From NCBI RefSeq assembly GCF_001422985.1, contig NZ_LMNL01000023.1, forward strand, positions 10,516 through 74,515: a stretch of DNA of 64,000 nucleotides, read 5' to 3'. Positions 54,288 through 63,089 of the stretch are shown here, in pieces. The notes beneath the pieces were generated by a model. The model ran no database searches, had not been told where the DNA came from, and saw only the letters and a list, made by a program, of their open reading frames with translations. Source of the DNA: Methylobacterium sp. Leaf117 (GTDB lineage Bacteria; Pseudomonadota; Alphaproteobacteria; Rhizobiales; Beijerinckiaceae). Numbering within the stretch: the first letter of the stretch is position 1; each line of letters begins with the position of its first letter. The position numbers and the translations under genes were made by a program.

Positions 54288-54426
54288 ATCCGGTCCTCCG
54301 TCTGCCCGGTTCTGCACCTGCCCGGTCCTGCCGTCGTCAGGCTTCCGCGCCCGGCCTCTCGCGCGCGGCCTCTCGCCCGCCCGGCCTCGCGCGTCATTCG
54401 GCTTGCCGCGTCCGGGTTCCGCAGGG

Positions 54427-54954
54427 TCAGGGCGTCCGACGCCGGCTTTCCACCTCGGCTGCGCGCAGGGCCGGCACCAGGGTGTTCGCGACCGTCGCCT
54501 CCTCGGTCAGCGGCAGGCTGCGGAACACCTTCTCGCCGAGGCCCGCGCCGCCGCCGGCCGCCCGGATGAGCCAGCCCGGCGCGGCGTCGAGGCCGCGCTG
54601 GACCGCGCGCGCGATCACCAGCGATCCGACCGGAACCGTCAGTGTCTGCCCGCGGGTCGCGCCCGCCACCGCGTTGACCGCGTAATCGGCGACGTTGCGG
54701 ACGAGGCGTTCCACCAGGCTGGCGGTGATCAGGAGGCGCAGCGGACCGGTCAGGCGGGCCACGGCCGCCATCGCGGCGGTCACGGCGAGCGGCACCAGCA
54801 CGCTCCCGAGGCCCTGGATCGCGGACGCGACGGCGTCGCCCCAGGGCAGCGCGACGGAGGCCATCTCCGCCGCCGTACCCGGACGCGTGGTCGCGACGAG
54901 AAAGAGGCCGGTGGCGGCGAGGAAACCGGCGCGGCGGATGCGAGAACGGATCAT
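54427..54954 (-). CDS. Hypothetical membrane protein (possible holin-like), phage-like block
   Basis: The product has 175 residues from ATG 54954. A signal-like helix (GFLAATGLFLVATTRPGTAA) is followed by a hydrophobic segment SVLVPLAVTAAMAAVARLTG and LRLLITASLVERLVRNVADY. The C-terminal third is soluble. It lies just downstream of the GH24 lysozyme gene, where holins are often found, but there is no recognised holin motif. The gap to the lysozyme gene holds a short tandem repeat. Confidence 0.55.
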   Translation of the reverse strand: MIRSRIRRAGFLAATGLFLVATTRPGTAAEMASVALPWGDAVASAIQGLGSVLVPLAVTAAMAAVARLTGPLRLLITASLVERLVRNVADYAVNAVAGATRGQTLTVPVGSLVIARAVQRGLDAAPGWLIRAAGGGAGLGEKVFRSLPLTEEATVANTLVPALRAAEVESRRRTP

Positions 54955-54967
54955 CGGAAACTCCATC

Positions 54968-55003
54968 GGGGGCAGGGCGGGACGCGGGGGCAGGGCGGGA
55001 CGC
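54968..55003. repeat. 18-bp perfect tandem duplication
   Basis: gggggcagggcgggacgc is present at 54968-54985 and again at 54986-55003, with a third degenerate copy after it. It lies between the lysozyme gene and the putative holin-like gene. Confidence 0.9.
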
Positions 55004-55060
55004 GGGGGGCAGGACGCGGTGGATGGGCGGGGCGAGGCGGATGGGCGCGAGGGCCGGACG

Positions 55061-55819
55061 TCAGGCCTCGCCGCGCAGGCGGCGACGCACCGCCGACCAC
55101 AGCGTCGCCAGGGCGCCCGGTTTCACCGGAACCCTGAGCGCCACAGAAGTCTTGGGCGTCACAGACGTCTTGGACGCCACAGAAGTCTTGGACGCCACAG
55201 AAGTCTCGGGCGTCACGCGAGCCTCGGGCTGGACTGGCGCCTGAGGTTTCGTTGGCGCCTGGGCAGGCGCTCGGGGCGACAACGGCAGGCGCGGCACGGT
55301 CCGGCGCGCGGTCGGCAGCGGCGGGGGGGCGGCGTTGGGCATGGGAATCGCCGCCGCATCGCCCCGTCGCGCCCGGGGCAGGGCCTCGGCATAGGGCGTG
55401 CGGAACTGGTCGACCTCGGCGCCGCGTCGCGGGATCAGCTCCGCCGGACGGTTCCAGAGCAGGAACGCCTTGGCCGCGCCGTCGCGGTCGCCGACCTTCA
55501 GGCGTCGGACCACGGTGGAGCGTGCGAAGGCCGTCGGCCCGATGTTGAAGCAGAGCGAGACCAGGGCGTCGAAGGCGTGGTCCGGCAGATCGTCGCCGAC
55601 CGCCGTGGCGACGGCCTGGATGTAGCGGGCGACGTCGCGGCGGAAGAGCGCGTCGCAAGCCGCTTCGGTCAGGCGAAGGCCCGGCGTCACCAGGGGCGGA
55701 CCCGCCGCCGAAGTGTGCCCGATCCCGATGGTCCAGACGCCGACGCTGTCGCGATAGGCGCTTAAGCGCCGGCCTTCGCGGGCGATGAGCACGGCTTCGC
55801 CGATGGCACTGAGGGTCAT
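55061..55819 (-). CDS. Phage-type lysozyme (GH24 endolysin) with repeat-bearing tail
   Basis: The product has 252 residues. The GH24 domain covers about residues 5-140: IAREGRRLSAYRDSVGVWTI carries the catalytic Glu (REG) and the Asp and Thr region (YRDSVGVWTIGIGHT), and later ALVSLCFNIGPTAFARSTVV and FLLWNRPAELIPRRGAEVDQ follow. The C-terminal 100 residues are Pro/Ala/Thr-rich and contain five six-residue repeats of the type SVASKT. There is no signal peptide, so release needs a holin. It lies downstream of the tail genes, as in a lytic cassette. Confidence 0.92.
   Translation of the reverse strand: MTLSAIGEAVLIAREGRRLSAYRDSVGVWTIGIGHTSAAGPPLVTPGLRLTEAACDALFRRDVARYIQAVATAVGDDLPDHAFDALVSLCFNIGPTAFARSTVVRRLKVGDRDGAAKAFLLWNRPAELIPRRGAEVDQFRTPYAEALPRARRGDAAAIPMPNAAPPPLPTARRTVPRLPLSPRAPAQAPTKPQAPVQPEARVTPETSVASKTSVASKTSVTPKTSVALRVPVKPGALATLWSAVRRRLRGEA
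55140..55229. repeat. 18-bp tandem repeats (5 units) within the lysozyme gene
   Basis: Five head-to-tail units related to gccacagaagtcttggac cover 55140-55229; units 3 and 4 are nearly identical. They encode a six-residue repeat in the C-terminal tail of the endolysin. Confidence 0.9.
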
Positions 55820-55937
55820 GCCGCGTCTCCGGATGATGAAAGTGAGAGAGCACTGAAGTGATGAGCGCAGAAGTTCCGGTTGATTTGCCGGAATCTCTAC
55901 GCGACAACTGATTCCGACGCGGGATCAGGAGGGGGAT

Positions 55938-56141
55938 GTGTTGCGAAAGCTCATCTCGGCTGCTTTGAGGCAGAAATCAGGGGGGCAGGACCGGTCCGGC
56001 GGCGGGGCCGCGCCGGCGCTCGACCGGACCTTCCCGTCCATGCGGTCCCTGGCCCCGCCCCCGGCGGAGAACGACAATCCGCTCACCGATCTGTGCGCCG
56101 CCGTCGAGGCCGATCTGCGGGCGGCGGGCTACCTGCGCTGA
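55938..56141 (+). CDS. Small plus-strand hypothetical protein in the phage-like block
   Basis: The product has 67 residues. AGGAGG (55927-55932) lies 5 bases ahead of GTG 55938 and 8 bases ahead of TTG 55941; either may be the start. The sequence is LRKLISAALRQKSGGQDR, then a disordered stretch with LAPPPAENDNPLTDLCAA and VEADLRAAGYLR. It is the only plus-strand gene between 52.5 and 64 kb, facing the lysozyme gene on the other strand. The family is unknown; the ribosome site is the main support. Confidence 0.55.
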   Translation: MLRKLISAALRQKSGGQDRSGGGAAPALDRTFPSMRSLAPPPAENDNPLTDLCAAVEADLRAAGYLR

Positions 56142-56161
56142 GGGGCGCGAGGGGGATGGCG

Positions 56162-56206
56162 AGGCCCCTTTCGGTCAGGCCCCCTTCGGTCAGGCCCCTT
56201 TCGGGG
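56162..56206. repeat. 15-bp tandem repeat across the DUF2793 gene stop codon
   Basis: aggcccctttcggtc (56162-56176), aggcccccttcggtc (56177-56191) and aggcccctttcgggg (56192-56206) are consecutive. The TGA stop of the DUF2793 gene is at 56190-56192, and a second in-frame TGA lies 15 bases further on in the next copy. Confidence 0.9.
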
Positions 56207-57710
56207 CGGCTTCCAGGGCGGTGAGCCGCGCTTCGAGGCCCCGGGCCAGGAACAGCAGCAGCTCGTCCGTGCGGAAGCCGTAGCGCTCCCCGGCGGCGCG
56301 GCCCGCCACCGCGTCCTCCGCCGGAACGGCCGCGACGATCTCGGCGCCCGCCGCATCGACCTCGGCGGGGGAGGCGGGGATCGCCGGCCGGGGCGGCACG
56401 GCCGGCCACGCGTCGCGACACAGGAAGCCGTAGGCGAACGGGTCGAGGCCATGGGCCTCGAGGATCGCCGTCGCCCGCTGCACGGTCAGGCCGACATGTC
56501 GGCGTGCCCCGGCGCCCTTGCGCGCCAGCGCTTCAAGGAACCGGAAGGTGCCGATCTCCCGGGCGAGCGCGCGCGCCGCCGCGATCTCGGCCTCGGCCAG
56601 GGGAACGACGGGCGTCTTCTCGCGGGCATCCGAGGTGTTGATCGCGCCCGTGCCGGCATACAGCACCGCGGCGCGCAGGGCCGGGGTGCCGAGGCTCCAG
56701 GTGTTGTCGGCCGTGTGGGCGATGATGCCCGCTACCCCGAGCTTGGTCGTCAGGGTGGCGCTGGTGCCGAGGCCGAGATTGCCGTCCGGGCCGAAGCGCG
56801 CCACCTCGCGCAGGGTGCCGGGGCGCGCGCCGTCCGCCGGCTTCACGAAGATCGCGAGGCCGCCCGGATACCCGCTCGCCGCGCCGGCCGTGCCCATCGT
56901 GCCGGCAAGGCCCGCCAGGGGCCAGGGAGTGCCGCCGCTGGTGGCCTGCATGGTCAGGCCGCCCCCCAGCAGGCTGCCGTCCGTGGCGAGGTCCTGGGTC
57001 AGGCGCAGGGCGGGCGCGCCGAGGAGCGGGCTCGGCATCGGCCCTTTGAGATCGACCCGGCCCGACGCCCGGTCGATCCGCAGCGCCTCGCGAAACCCGC
57101 CCGTGTCGGGCGCGACCTTGATCGCGAAATCGTCGTTGCCGGACAGTCCGATCTCGGCACGCCCCGTGAAGGCGCTCTGGAACAGCAGGGACAGGATGTT
57201 GCCGGCGGCCTGCTTGTTCAGGGTGTAGCGCAGGTCCCCGGTGCCGCCCTCCGCCGTCGTCAGGGCGGTCCAGAGGGCGGTGTTCAGCTTGGCGGCGAAC
57301 GGATTGGCGGCGTCGGCCGTGGTGCCGATGCCGAGGCGCGTCAGGTTCTGGAGCAGCTTCGGAGCGGAGCGGAGTCCGATCCATCCGGTTGCCGTGAAGG
57401 CGTAGAGTTCGTCCTCGTCGAGCATCCAGGCGAGCCAGCCGGGCTTGGGCGCGAGGCCGCTCCAGCGCCCATCCTGGAAGCGGGCGATCTGTCCGGACAG
57501 ACCGGCCCAGGCCCCGGTCGGACTGGGGCTCAGCACCAGGTAGCGATCGCCCTCGGCGGGGGTGGGCGGCGGCGCGCCGAGGTCCTTGTCGCGGCAGGCG
57601 AGCTGGACCAGCGCGTCGAGGCCCATCAGCGCTTCGTTGTGCGTGACATGCTTCTGCGCCTGACCCGCCGCGATCAGCGGCAGCGCCAGGCTGGGGGTCG
57701 TCTCGGGCAT
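56190..57710 (-). CDS. DUF2793 domain tail-fibre-like protein with S74-type C-terminal region
   Basis: The product has 506 residues. The N-terminal TPSLALPLIAAGQAQKHVTH with NEALMGLDALVQLAC is the DUF2793 domain found beside GTA and prophage tail genes. The middle is a beta-rich fibre-like region (ALRIDRASGRVDLKGPMPSP, GNLGLGTSATLTTKLGV). TSDAREKTPVVPLAEAEIAA starts an intramolecular chaperone (peptidase S74-like) region, which helps fibre trimers fold. The start ATG 57710 has GGAG 7 bases upstream. It lies directly after the giant tail protein and is probably a receptor-binding fibre. Confidence 0.82.
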   Translation of the reverse strand: MPETTPSLALPLIAAGQAQKHVTHNEALMGLDALVQLACRDKDLGAPPPTPAEGDRYLVLSPSPTGAWAGLSGQIARFQDGRWSGLAPKPGWLAWMLDEDELYAFTATGWIGLRSAPKLLQNLTRLGIGTTADAANPFAAKLNTALWTALTTAEGGTGDLRYTLNKQAAGNILSLLFQSAFTGRAEIGLSGNDDFAIKVAPDTGGFREALRIDRASGRVDLKGPMPSPLLGAPALRLTQDLATDGSLLGGGLTMQATSGGTPWPLAGLAGTMGTAGAASGYPGGLAIFVKPADGARPGTLREVARFGPDGNLGLGTSATLTTKLGVAGIIAHTADNTWSLGTPALRAAVLYAGTGAINTSDAREKTPVVPLAEAEIAAARALAREIGTFRFLEALARKGAGARRHVGLTVQRATAILEAHGLDPFAYGFLCRDAWPAVPPRPAIPASPAEVDAAGAEIVAAVPAEDAVAGRAAGERYGFRTDELLLFLARGLEARLTALEAAPKGA

Positions 57711-57760
57711 CGGTCGGCTCCGGCTTGAGGGTCGAGAATCTCCGGCGGCGTCGCGGCGGA

Positions 57761-60700
57761 TCAGGCGGACGCGACCGCCACCTGCGCGCGGGTCTCGGGG
57801 CCGACCCCCGCCGCCAGACCGACCTGCGCCACCGCGACGTCGAGGCGCCCCTGGGGGCCGCCGAAATCCGCCGCCTCGTCCGTCGCCGGGTAGAGGAGGT
57901 CCGGCGCGGCCGCCGTCAGAACCCGCAGGGGCCGGCCCTCGGGCGAGAACACCGTGACCCGGTAGGCCTCGGGCTCCTCCAGCGGGATCTCGGCGGCGTC
58001 CCACGAATCCCCGTCGCGCCGGGTCCGGCGAATCCAGGCGAGGCGCACGCCTTCGGGCTCCCGCTGCGCCCGCAGGTGGACGGGGCTCAAGGGGCGCAGG
58101 GCGGTGAGGCCGGCCGTGGCCCGCAGGGCGACATGGGCCGGATCGGCGGGCTCGCCCGTCGCCGGGCCGATGCGGTAGCGGAAGGGCCGTCCGGCCTCGT
58201 CGAGGCGTTCCACCAGCGGCACCACCGCCCCGTCGAGGCGCACGATCAGGCTACCGGCGGGGCTGGCCCGGGCGGCCTGCGCCTCGCTGCCGGCCAGACC
58301 GCGCAGGAGCCCCGTCAGTCGGTAAGTCCCGGCCCCGATCAGCGTCACCCCGGCGGCCGCGATCAGCTCGATCGCCCCGTCCGCCCGGCTGCGGACCGCG
58401 AAGAGGTTGCCGCCGGCCAGCGCCGCCGCCTCGCCGATGGCGGCGAGATCGCCGGCGTGGCGCAGGCGGACATCGAGCCGGGCGCCGCGATCGAAGCGCC
58501 AGAGCGGGCCGGGGGGCAGGGCGGTCAGGGTCTCCCCCAGGCAGGCGGGAAGATCGACGAAGCCGTGGGGGACGAGCGCCGCGTCCTCACCCTCGGCGCG
58601 CCAGATCGCCACCGGCCCGGGCCACGGGTCCGCCGCCACCGCCAGCACCTGAAGGGCGGTGGGGCTGCCGCGATCGGCCGGCAGGTCGAGGGCGACGGCG
58701 AAGGGCGGCCCGGCCAGGGCCGGCACGGCGCGGCGGGGGCGCATCCCGGCGCGGTCGTCCGTCCGGGGCGTCCGGCCGTGGAGGGGCACGCCGCGGGTCT
58801 CGATCTGGCGCCCGCGCGGGCTGTCGGCGATGCGCAGGATCCGGTGCGGTCCGGGCTCCCCCGGCAAGGCGAGGAGGTCGCCCGGCGCGAGGTCGATGCG
58901 GCGCGGGCTCAAGGCGAAGCGGGCGGTGTCCCGGGCCGCGAGGCGGGCATCGAGAGCGGCCTCCGCCAGGGCCTCGGCGCAGGCGCGCCGGGTCACCACG
59001 GCGGCTTCCATCCGGGTCTCGCGCCGGCGGGCACCGCTGGGGCGGATCGCGGCGGCGCTCGCCCGGCGGTACTCGGCGGTGTCGCCGTCGGTGAAGCCGA
59101 TCTCCAGCGAGCGCGGCAGCTCCGCCTCCTCCGCCCGGACCCGGGCGAGGGGGGCTTCGGCCTCGCGCAGCACCACGAGGTCGTCGGCCGCGATCGCCAG
59201 CGGCACCTCCCGGCGCGGCCCCCGGATCGTCAGGGCGCCGGCCTGGGCCGAGACGTCGAGGCCGTAGAGCTGCGCCAGGGGCTCGAGGGCGGCCCGTGCC
59301 GACATCGGCCGGTCGATGACGTAGCCGTCGAGGAAGGCGTTCGCGGTGATCGCCGCCGGCACCGTGATGCCGAGGTCGGACAGGATGGCGGCGACGAGCC
59401 GGTCGAGTTCCAGCCCCTCGATCCGGCCGGTGATCCAGTGGCCCACCGACCAGTTGCCCGCATCCGCCCAGACGCTGTCGAAGTCCGGGAAGGCCGGGTA
59501 GGGTCGCGCGTCCCAGCACCAGACGAAGATCGCGTCCGCCGGCACCATCGGGCCGCCATACAGGGACGAGACCGGGTTGTGGGCGGGTTCGAAGCCCGGC
59601 AGGGCCGGGTCGAACCGCCCCAGGATCGCCGCGAGGCCGCGGGCCTGGATCAGGTCGTCGCGGGTGCCGCGCGAGGCGGGCGGGCTGGCGTTCTCGGCGG
59701 ATTTCGGGTCGGGAAAGACGTTCGGCCCGTTGGTGCCCTTGTCCACCGCCGGCACGCCGATCTCGGTGAGCCAGATCGGCTTCGAGCGCGGCACCCAGGC
59801 GGTCGCGCGGGTCTCGACCCCGCCGTCCCGCTCCACGTGGCGGTTCGTCCACCAGCCCACCAGATCCTTGGCCCGGAAGGTCCAGGGCTTGGCGTAGCGC
59901 CCGTCGGTGATCGGCGTGCGCCGCTGCGCCGCCCGGTCGGCCGCGTCGGCATAGTACCAGTCGAAGGCCTCGCCGGCGCCGACCCGGTCCTTCAGGTAGG
60001 CGGGGTCGTAGATGGCGTCGGCCAGCGCCAGGTCGGCATGGGCGGCGCCGTCGCGCCAGTCGGTGACGGGCGGGTAGTAGTCGATGCCCACCGCGTCGAT
60101 GGCGGGATCGGCGAACAGGGCGTCGAGGGGAAACCGGAGGGTGGCGCCCCCGTCGCGCACATCGGCGCCGTACTCGGTCCAGTCGGCGGCATAGACGAGG
60201 GCGACGTCGGGGCCGAGGCGCTGGCGCAGGGTGGCGGCGAGATCGCGAAATCCCTCCACGGCGGGGTAGCGCCCGGCTTCCGCCCGCACCCGGGTGAGGC
60301 CGACGAACTCGCTGCCCACGATGAAGCCGGCGAGCGGCAGGCCCTGCGCCGCCCAGCCGGCCGCCAGCGCGGCGTAATGCAGCGCCAGGGTGCGGTACTG
60401 GGCGAAGAACGCGGCCACCTGGGCGCCGGCCGCCTCCGTGCCGTCGGGGCTTCCCGGCCGTCCGGGAGCCGGGTCGCAGGTGATGCGCCCGCGCCAGGGA
60501 TAGGCCGGCTGGCGCCCCGCCTGCCCGTCGTGCGGGTCCGGCAGCGCGTTGTCGGCGGCGACATCCATCATCACGAAGGGGTAGAGCACCACGCCGAGGC
60601 CGCGCCGATTCAGCTCCGCCACCAGCCGGGTCAGGCCCGCATCCGAGGGCGTGCCGCCATAGGCCGGGCCGCCGCCCGGGGCCGTCGAGACGGGCGCGAC

Positions 60701-61654
60701 CGCGTCGCGGCGCAGGCCCGCCACCGCCCAGGTGTCGCCGCTGGTGACCTTGGCGGCGTTGTCAACCCGGGGCCGGATGGTGCAGCGGCCGGCGCGCAGG
60801 TCGTCCCCGAACCAGCTCGCGACCACGGAGACCCGGGTGAGGCGCGGGCACAGGGCCTGGAGCGCGTCCAGGGAGGCGACGACGTCGGCACCCGCCTGCA
60901 TTTGGAACCGGTTGGCGGGGCGCGTGGTGCCGTAGCCGGCCTCCTCGGTGACGCGGAGCGGATCGAGGCCGAACTCGGTGGAGCCGGGGATGAGGCAGAC
61001 CGCCCGGATCATCCCGGCGAGGCCCGCCACCGGGCGCAGCACCTCGAAGGCGAATTGCGGAATCCGGTTGCCGAATTCGGCGAGCGCCAGCCGCTCGAAC
61101 ACCACGTAGGCGAGGCCCCGATAGGCCGGCGCGTTCTCAGGCCCCTCCTTGGCGACGATGAGCGGGTCGGGCTCCTGGTCCGCCGCGCCGCGATGCAACC
61201 GCAGGGCGACGGTGGTCAGGTCGATCTCGCGCCCGTCCGCCCAGACCCGCCGGACGCCCGCCACCGGGCCCTCGCACAGGCCGATGGCGAGATCGACGAA
61301 GTAGGCATAGGCGGTGCGCTTGACCTTGCCGCCCCCGATCGCCTTGCCGCCGGCGGCCGTGACGGCACCCGTGCTCGCCACCTCCAGGGGCCGCGTCGCC
61401 CAGATCAGGGTGCCGCCGATCCGAGCCCGGCCGTAGACGCGCGGGATCGGCTCGCCCTCGGTCGAACTCAGGCCCGCCACGTCCGACAGGCGCGGCCCCT
61501 CGACGGTGCGTCCTCCTGCGAGGTCCCCCAGCAGGGCCGCGTCGAGGCCCGACCCCGCCATCGTCCCGAGGGCGCCGCCGATGATTCCGCCGATCGGGCC
61601 ACCCAGCACCGTACCGGCCGCCGCCCCGGCGGTTTGCAGGATCAGCGTGGCCAT
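57761..61654 (-). CDS. GTA/phage giant tail-tip protein with TIM-barrel domain (gp15-like)
   Basis: The product has 1,297 residues from ATG 61654 (GGAG 6 bases upstream). A glycine-rich hydrophobic N-terminus (LGGPIGGIIGGALGTMAGSG) precedes IPRVYGRARIGGTLIWATRP, typical of GTA gp15. A TIM-barrel (GTA_TIM) region spans roughly residues 370-680, including WLTEIGVPAVDKGTNGPNVF and FVWCWDARPYPAFPDF. The later part has phage-tail domains (LAPGDLLALPGEPGPHRILR). The family forms the tail tip that contacts the cell surface sugar. It follows the NlpC/P60 gene, as in the RcGTA order gp13-gp14-gp15. Confidence 0.9.
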   Translation of the reverse strand: MATLILQTAGAAAGTVLGGPIGGIIGGALGTMAGSGLDAALLGDLAGGRTVEGPRLSDVAGLSSTEGEPIPRVYGRARIGGTLIWATRPLEVASTGAVTAAGGKAIGGGKVKRTAYAYFVDLAIGLCEGPVAGVRRVWADGREIDLTTVALRLHRGAADQEPDPLIVAKEGPENAPAYRGLAYVVFERLALAEFGNRIPQFAFEVLRPVAGLAGMIRAVCLIPGSTEFGLDPLRVTEEAGYGTTRPANRFQMQAGADVVASLDALQALCPRLTRVSVVASWFGDDLRAGRCTIRPRVDNAAKVTSGDTWAVAGLRRDAVAPVSTAPGGGPAYGGTPSDAGLTRLVAELNRRGLGVVLYPFVMMDVAADNALPDPHDGQAGRQPAYPWRGRITCDPAPGRPGSPDGTEAAGAQVAAFFAQYRTLALHYAALAAGWAAQGLPLAGFIVGSEFVGLTRVRAEAGRYPAVEGFRDLAATLRQRLGPDVALVYAADWTEYGADVRDGGATLRFPLDALFADPAIDAVGIDYYPPVTDWRDGAAHADLALADAIYDPAYLKDRVGAGEAFDWYYADAADRAAQRRTPITDGRYAKPWTFRAKDLVGWWTNRHVERDGGVETRATAWVPRSKPIWLTEIGVPAVDKGTNGPNVFPDPKSAENASPPASRGTRDDLIQARGLAAILGRFDPALPGFEPAHNPVSSLYGGPMVPADAIFVWCWDARPYPAFPDFDSVWADAGNWSVGHWITGRIEGLELDRLVAAILSDLGITVPAAITANAFLDGYVIDRPMSARAALEPLAQLYGLDVSAQAGALTIRGPRREVPLAIAADDLVVLREAEAPLARVRAEEAELPRSLEIGFTDGDTAEYRRASAAAIRPSGARRRETRMEAAVVTRRACAEALAEAALDARLAARDTARFALSPRRIDLAPGDLLALPGEPGPHRILRIADSPRGRQIETRGVPLHGRTPRTDDRAGMRPRRAVPALAGPPFAVALDLPADRGSPTALQVLAVAADPWPGPVAIWRAEGEDAALVPHGFVDLPACLGETLTALPPGPLWRFDRGARLDVRLRHAGDLAAIGEAAALAGGNLFAVRSRADGAIELIAAAGVTLIGAGTYRLTGLLRGLAGSEAQAARASPAGSLIVRLDGAVVPLVERLDEAGRPFRYRIGPATGEPADPAHVALRATAGLTALRPLSPVHLRAQREPEGVRLAWIRRTRRDGDSWDAAEIPLEEPEAYRVTVFSPEGRPLRVLTAAAPDLLYPATDEAADFGGPQGRLDVAVAQVGLAAGVGPETRAQVAVASA

Positions 61655-61695
61655 GGCGGACTCCGGAAGAGGGGGCGAGAGCGGGGGCGGTGCGG

Positions 61696-62157
61696 CTAGC
61701 CTCCGTCTCCCGAAATCGGGAAGCGGAAGACGTGGGCGAGGTGGCGCCGCCACCAGCCCGTCAGAGCCACCTCCGTGACGACGGCGCCGTCATGGGCGTG
61801 GATCATCGTGCCGGCGCCCGACGCGAGGGCGCAGTGCCGGGCCGGCAGGTGGGCGCGAAACCGGAACAGCAGCACGTCGCCGGCCCGCGGCTCGGCGCGG
61901 GCAACCGGCACGAGGTGGCGCCCGGCCGCCTCCGCCAGCGGATCGGTGCCGGGCGGGGCCGATTCCGCCCAGGATGCGCCGTAGGCCGGGGCGGCCTCCG
62001 GCTCCGATCCGAACGCCTCGCGCCAGACCCCGCGCAGCAGCCCGAGGCAGTCGCAGCCGACGCCCTTCAGCGAGGCCTGATGGCGATAGGGCGTGCCGAT
62101 CCAGCCGCGCGCCAGGAGGACGATCGTCCCGGGCGTCATCCCCGTTTCAGGCGTCAT
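61696..62157 (-). CDS. NlpC/P60 cell-wall peptidase of GTA/phage tail (gp14-like)
   Basis: The product has 153 residues from ATG 62157; a second ATG 18 bases later is also possible. LARGWIGTPYRHQASLKGVG then CDCLGLLRGVW holds the catalytic Cys, and ARHCALASGAGTMIHAHDGA holds the catalytic His region. Short NlpC/P60 peptidases at this site in GTA clusters cut peptidoglycan during DNA injection. It starts 8 bases after the DUF2163 stop and ends 41 bases before the giant tail gene, so it is part of one operon. Confidence 0.92.
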   Translation of the reverse strand: MTPETGMTPGTIVLLARGWIGTPYRHQASLKGVGCDCLGLLRGVWREAFGSEPEAAPAYGASWAESAPPGTDPLAEAAGRHLVPVARAEPRAGDVLLFRFRAHLPARHCALASGAGTMIHAHDGAVVTEVALTGWWRRHLAHVFRFPISGDGG

Positions 62158-62165
62158 GGTGTGCC

Positions 62166-63077
62166 TCACCGGAATAGGCTGCCGCCGTCGAGGCCCGGGC
62201 CGGAGCCCGGGACGGGGCGCAGCACGAAGTCGTTGCCCGGCAGGTGTGGGAAGCCCTGGAAATTCGGCACGTTGGCGAATTTCTCGCGGCAGGTGGCGAG
62301 GCGCTTGTCGCAGCCCGCATGGAGGCGGAAGCGGTCGCCGGGCGCCACCGGGCGGGCCGGCGCCTGCCACAGGTCGAGCCGGATCGCCCCCGCGTCGCCG
62401 GTGCGGTCCTGAACGTCGGCCTGTTCGCGGATGTCGCCCTCCTGGCCGATCTGGGTGCCGCTGGTCCAGGTCAGCCGCCCCCCGGTGAACCAGCCGGGCG
62501 CGAACACGCCCGCGAGGGTCACGCCCAGCGTGCCCGGTTCCGGCACGGCGCGCACCGTCCCGGTGGTGGAAACGCGCGCGTCGGCGAGGGTCACGCGGCA
62601 TCGGGCATCGCCGAGATCGGCGCCGCAGGTGGCGCGATAGGTCCGGCCCCGCTCGGCGTCGAGCTGGTCCATCAGCCCGCGCAGTTCTGCCACGAAGGCG
62701 GTGCCGGCCCGGCGCACCTCGCCGATGGTGCCGATATCGAGGAGGATCCGCGTCTCCGGTCGGCTCCAATCCACCAGCCAGGTCTCCACCGAGGCTCCGT
62801 CGTAGAGCCCGCCCGCGATGTCGGCGTCGGTGAGGCCGAGGGCCGAGAGGGCGCCCGCCACCTCGCCGCCTCCGATGGCGAAGCCGAGTTCGGCGCTGGC
62901 CTCGGCGGCCTCCAGCCCGGACCGGGCGGCGTAGGTCAGGCCGCCGAAGGTGAGGTCGCGGTCGTGGTCGGTGAAGCCGAGGCGGGCACCGTCGCGCCGG
63001 CTCAGCGCCCAGGCATGGCACAGGGTCGTGGCCCCGCCGGCGAGATGCGCGGCGAGGTCGGGGGGCAGATCGCGCAT
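62166..63077 (-). CDS. DUF2163 tail hub protein (GTA gp13-like)
   Basis: The product has 303 residues. LAAHLAGGATTLCHAWALSR and LGFTDHDRDLTFGGLTYAAR are the DUF2163 opening, and YRATCGADLGDARCRVTLAD and LHAGCDKRLATCREKFANVP form the C-terminal subdomain. The latter two give four cysteines (CG, RC, GC, TC) that could hold an iron-sulfur cluster, as in lambda gpL; that is inference. The hub closes the tail tube and carries the tip protein. It is 12 bases downstream of the LysR gene on the same strand. Confidence 0.92.
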   Translation of the reverse strand: MRDLPPDLAAHLAGGATTLCHAWALSRRDGARLGFTDHDRDLTFGGLTYAARSGLEAAEASAELGFAIGGGEVAGALSALGLTDADIAGGLYDGASVETWLVDWSRPETRILLDIGTIGEVRRAGTAFVAELRGLMDQLDAERGRTYRATCGADLGDARCRVTLADARVSTTGTVRAVPEPGTLGVTLAGVFAPGWFTGGRLTWTSGTQIGQEGDIREQADVQDRTGDAGAIRLDLWQAPARPVAPGDRFRLHAGCDKRLATCREKFANVPNFQGFPHLPGNDFVLRPVPGSGPGLDGGSLFR

Positions 63078-63089
63078 GGTCCAACCTCC

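Noticed and set aside
57725..61699. A 1,324-codon plus-strand open frame
   Set aside because: It is fully antisense to the GTA tail protein, is extremely rich in Arg, Gly, Ala and Asp with no domain, and is the expected by-product of high-GC codon bias.
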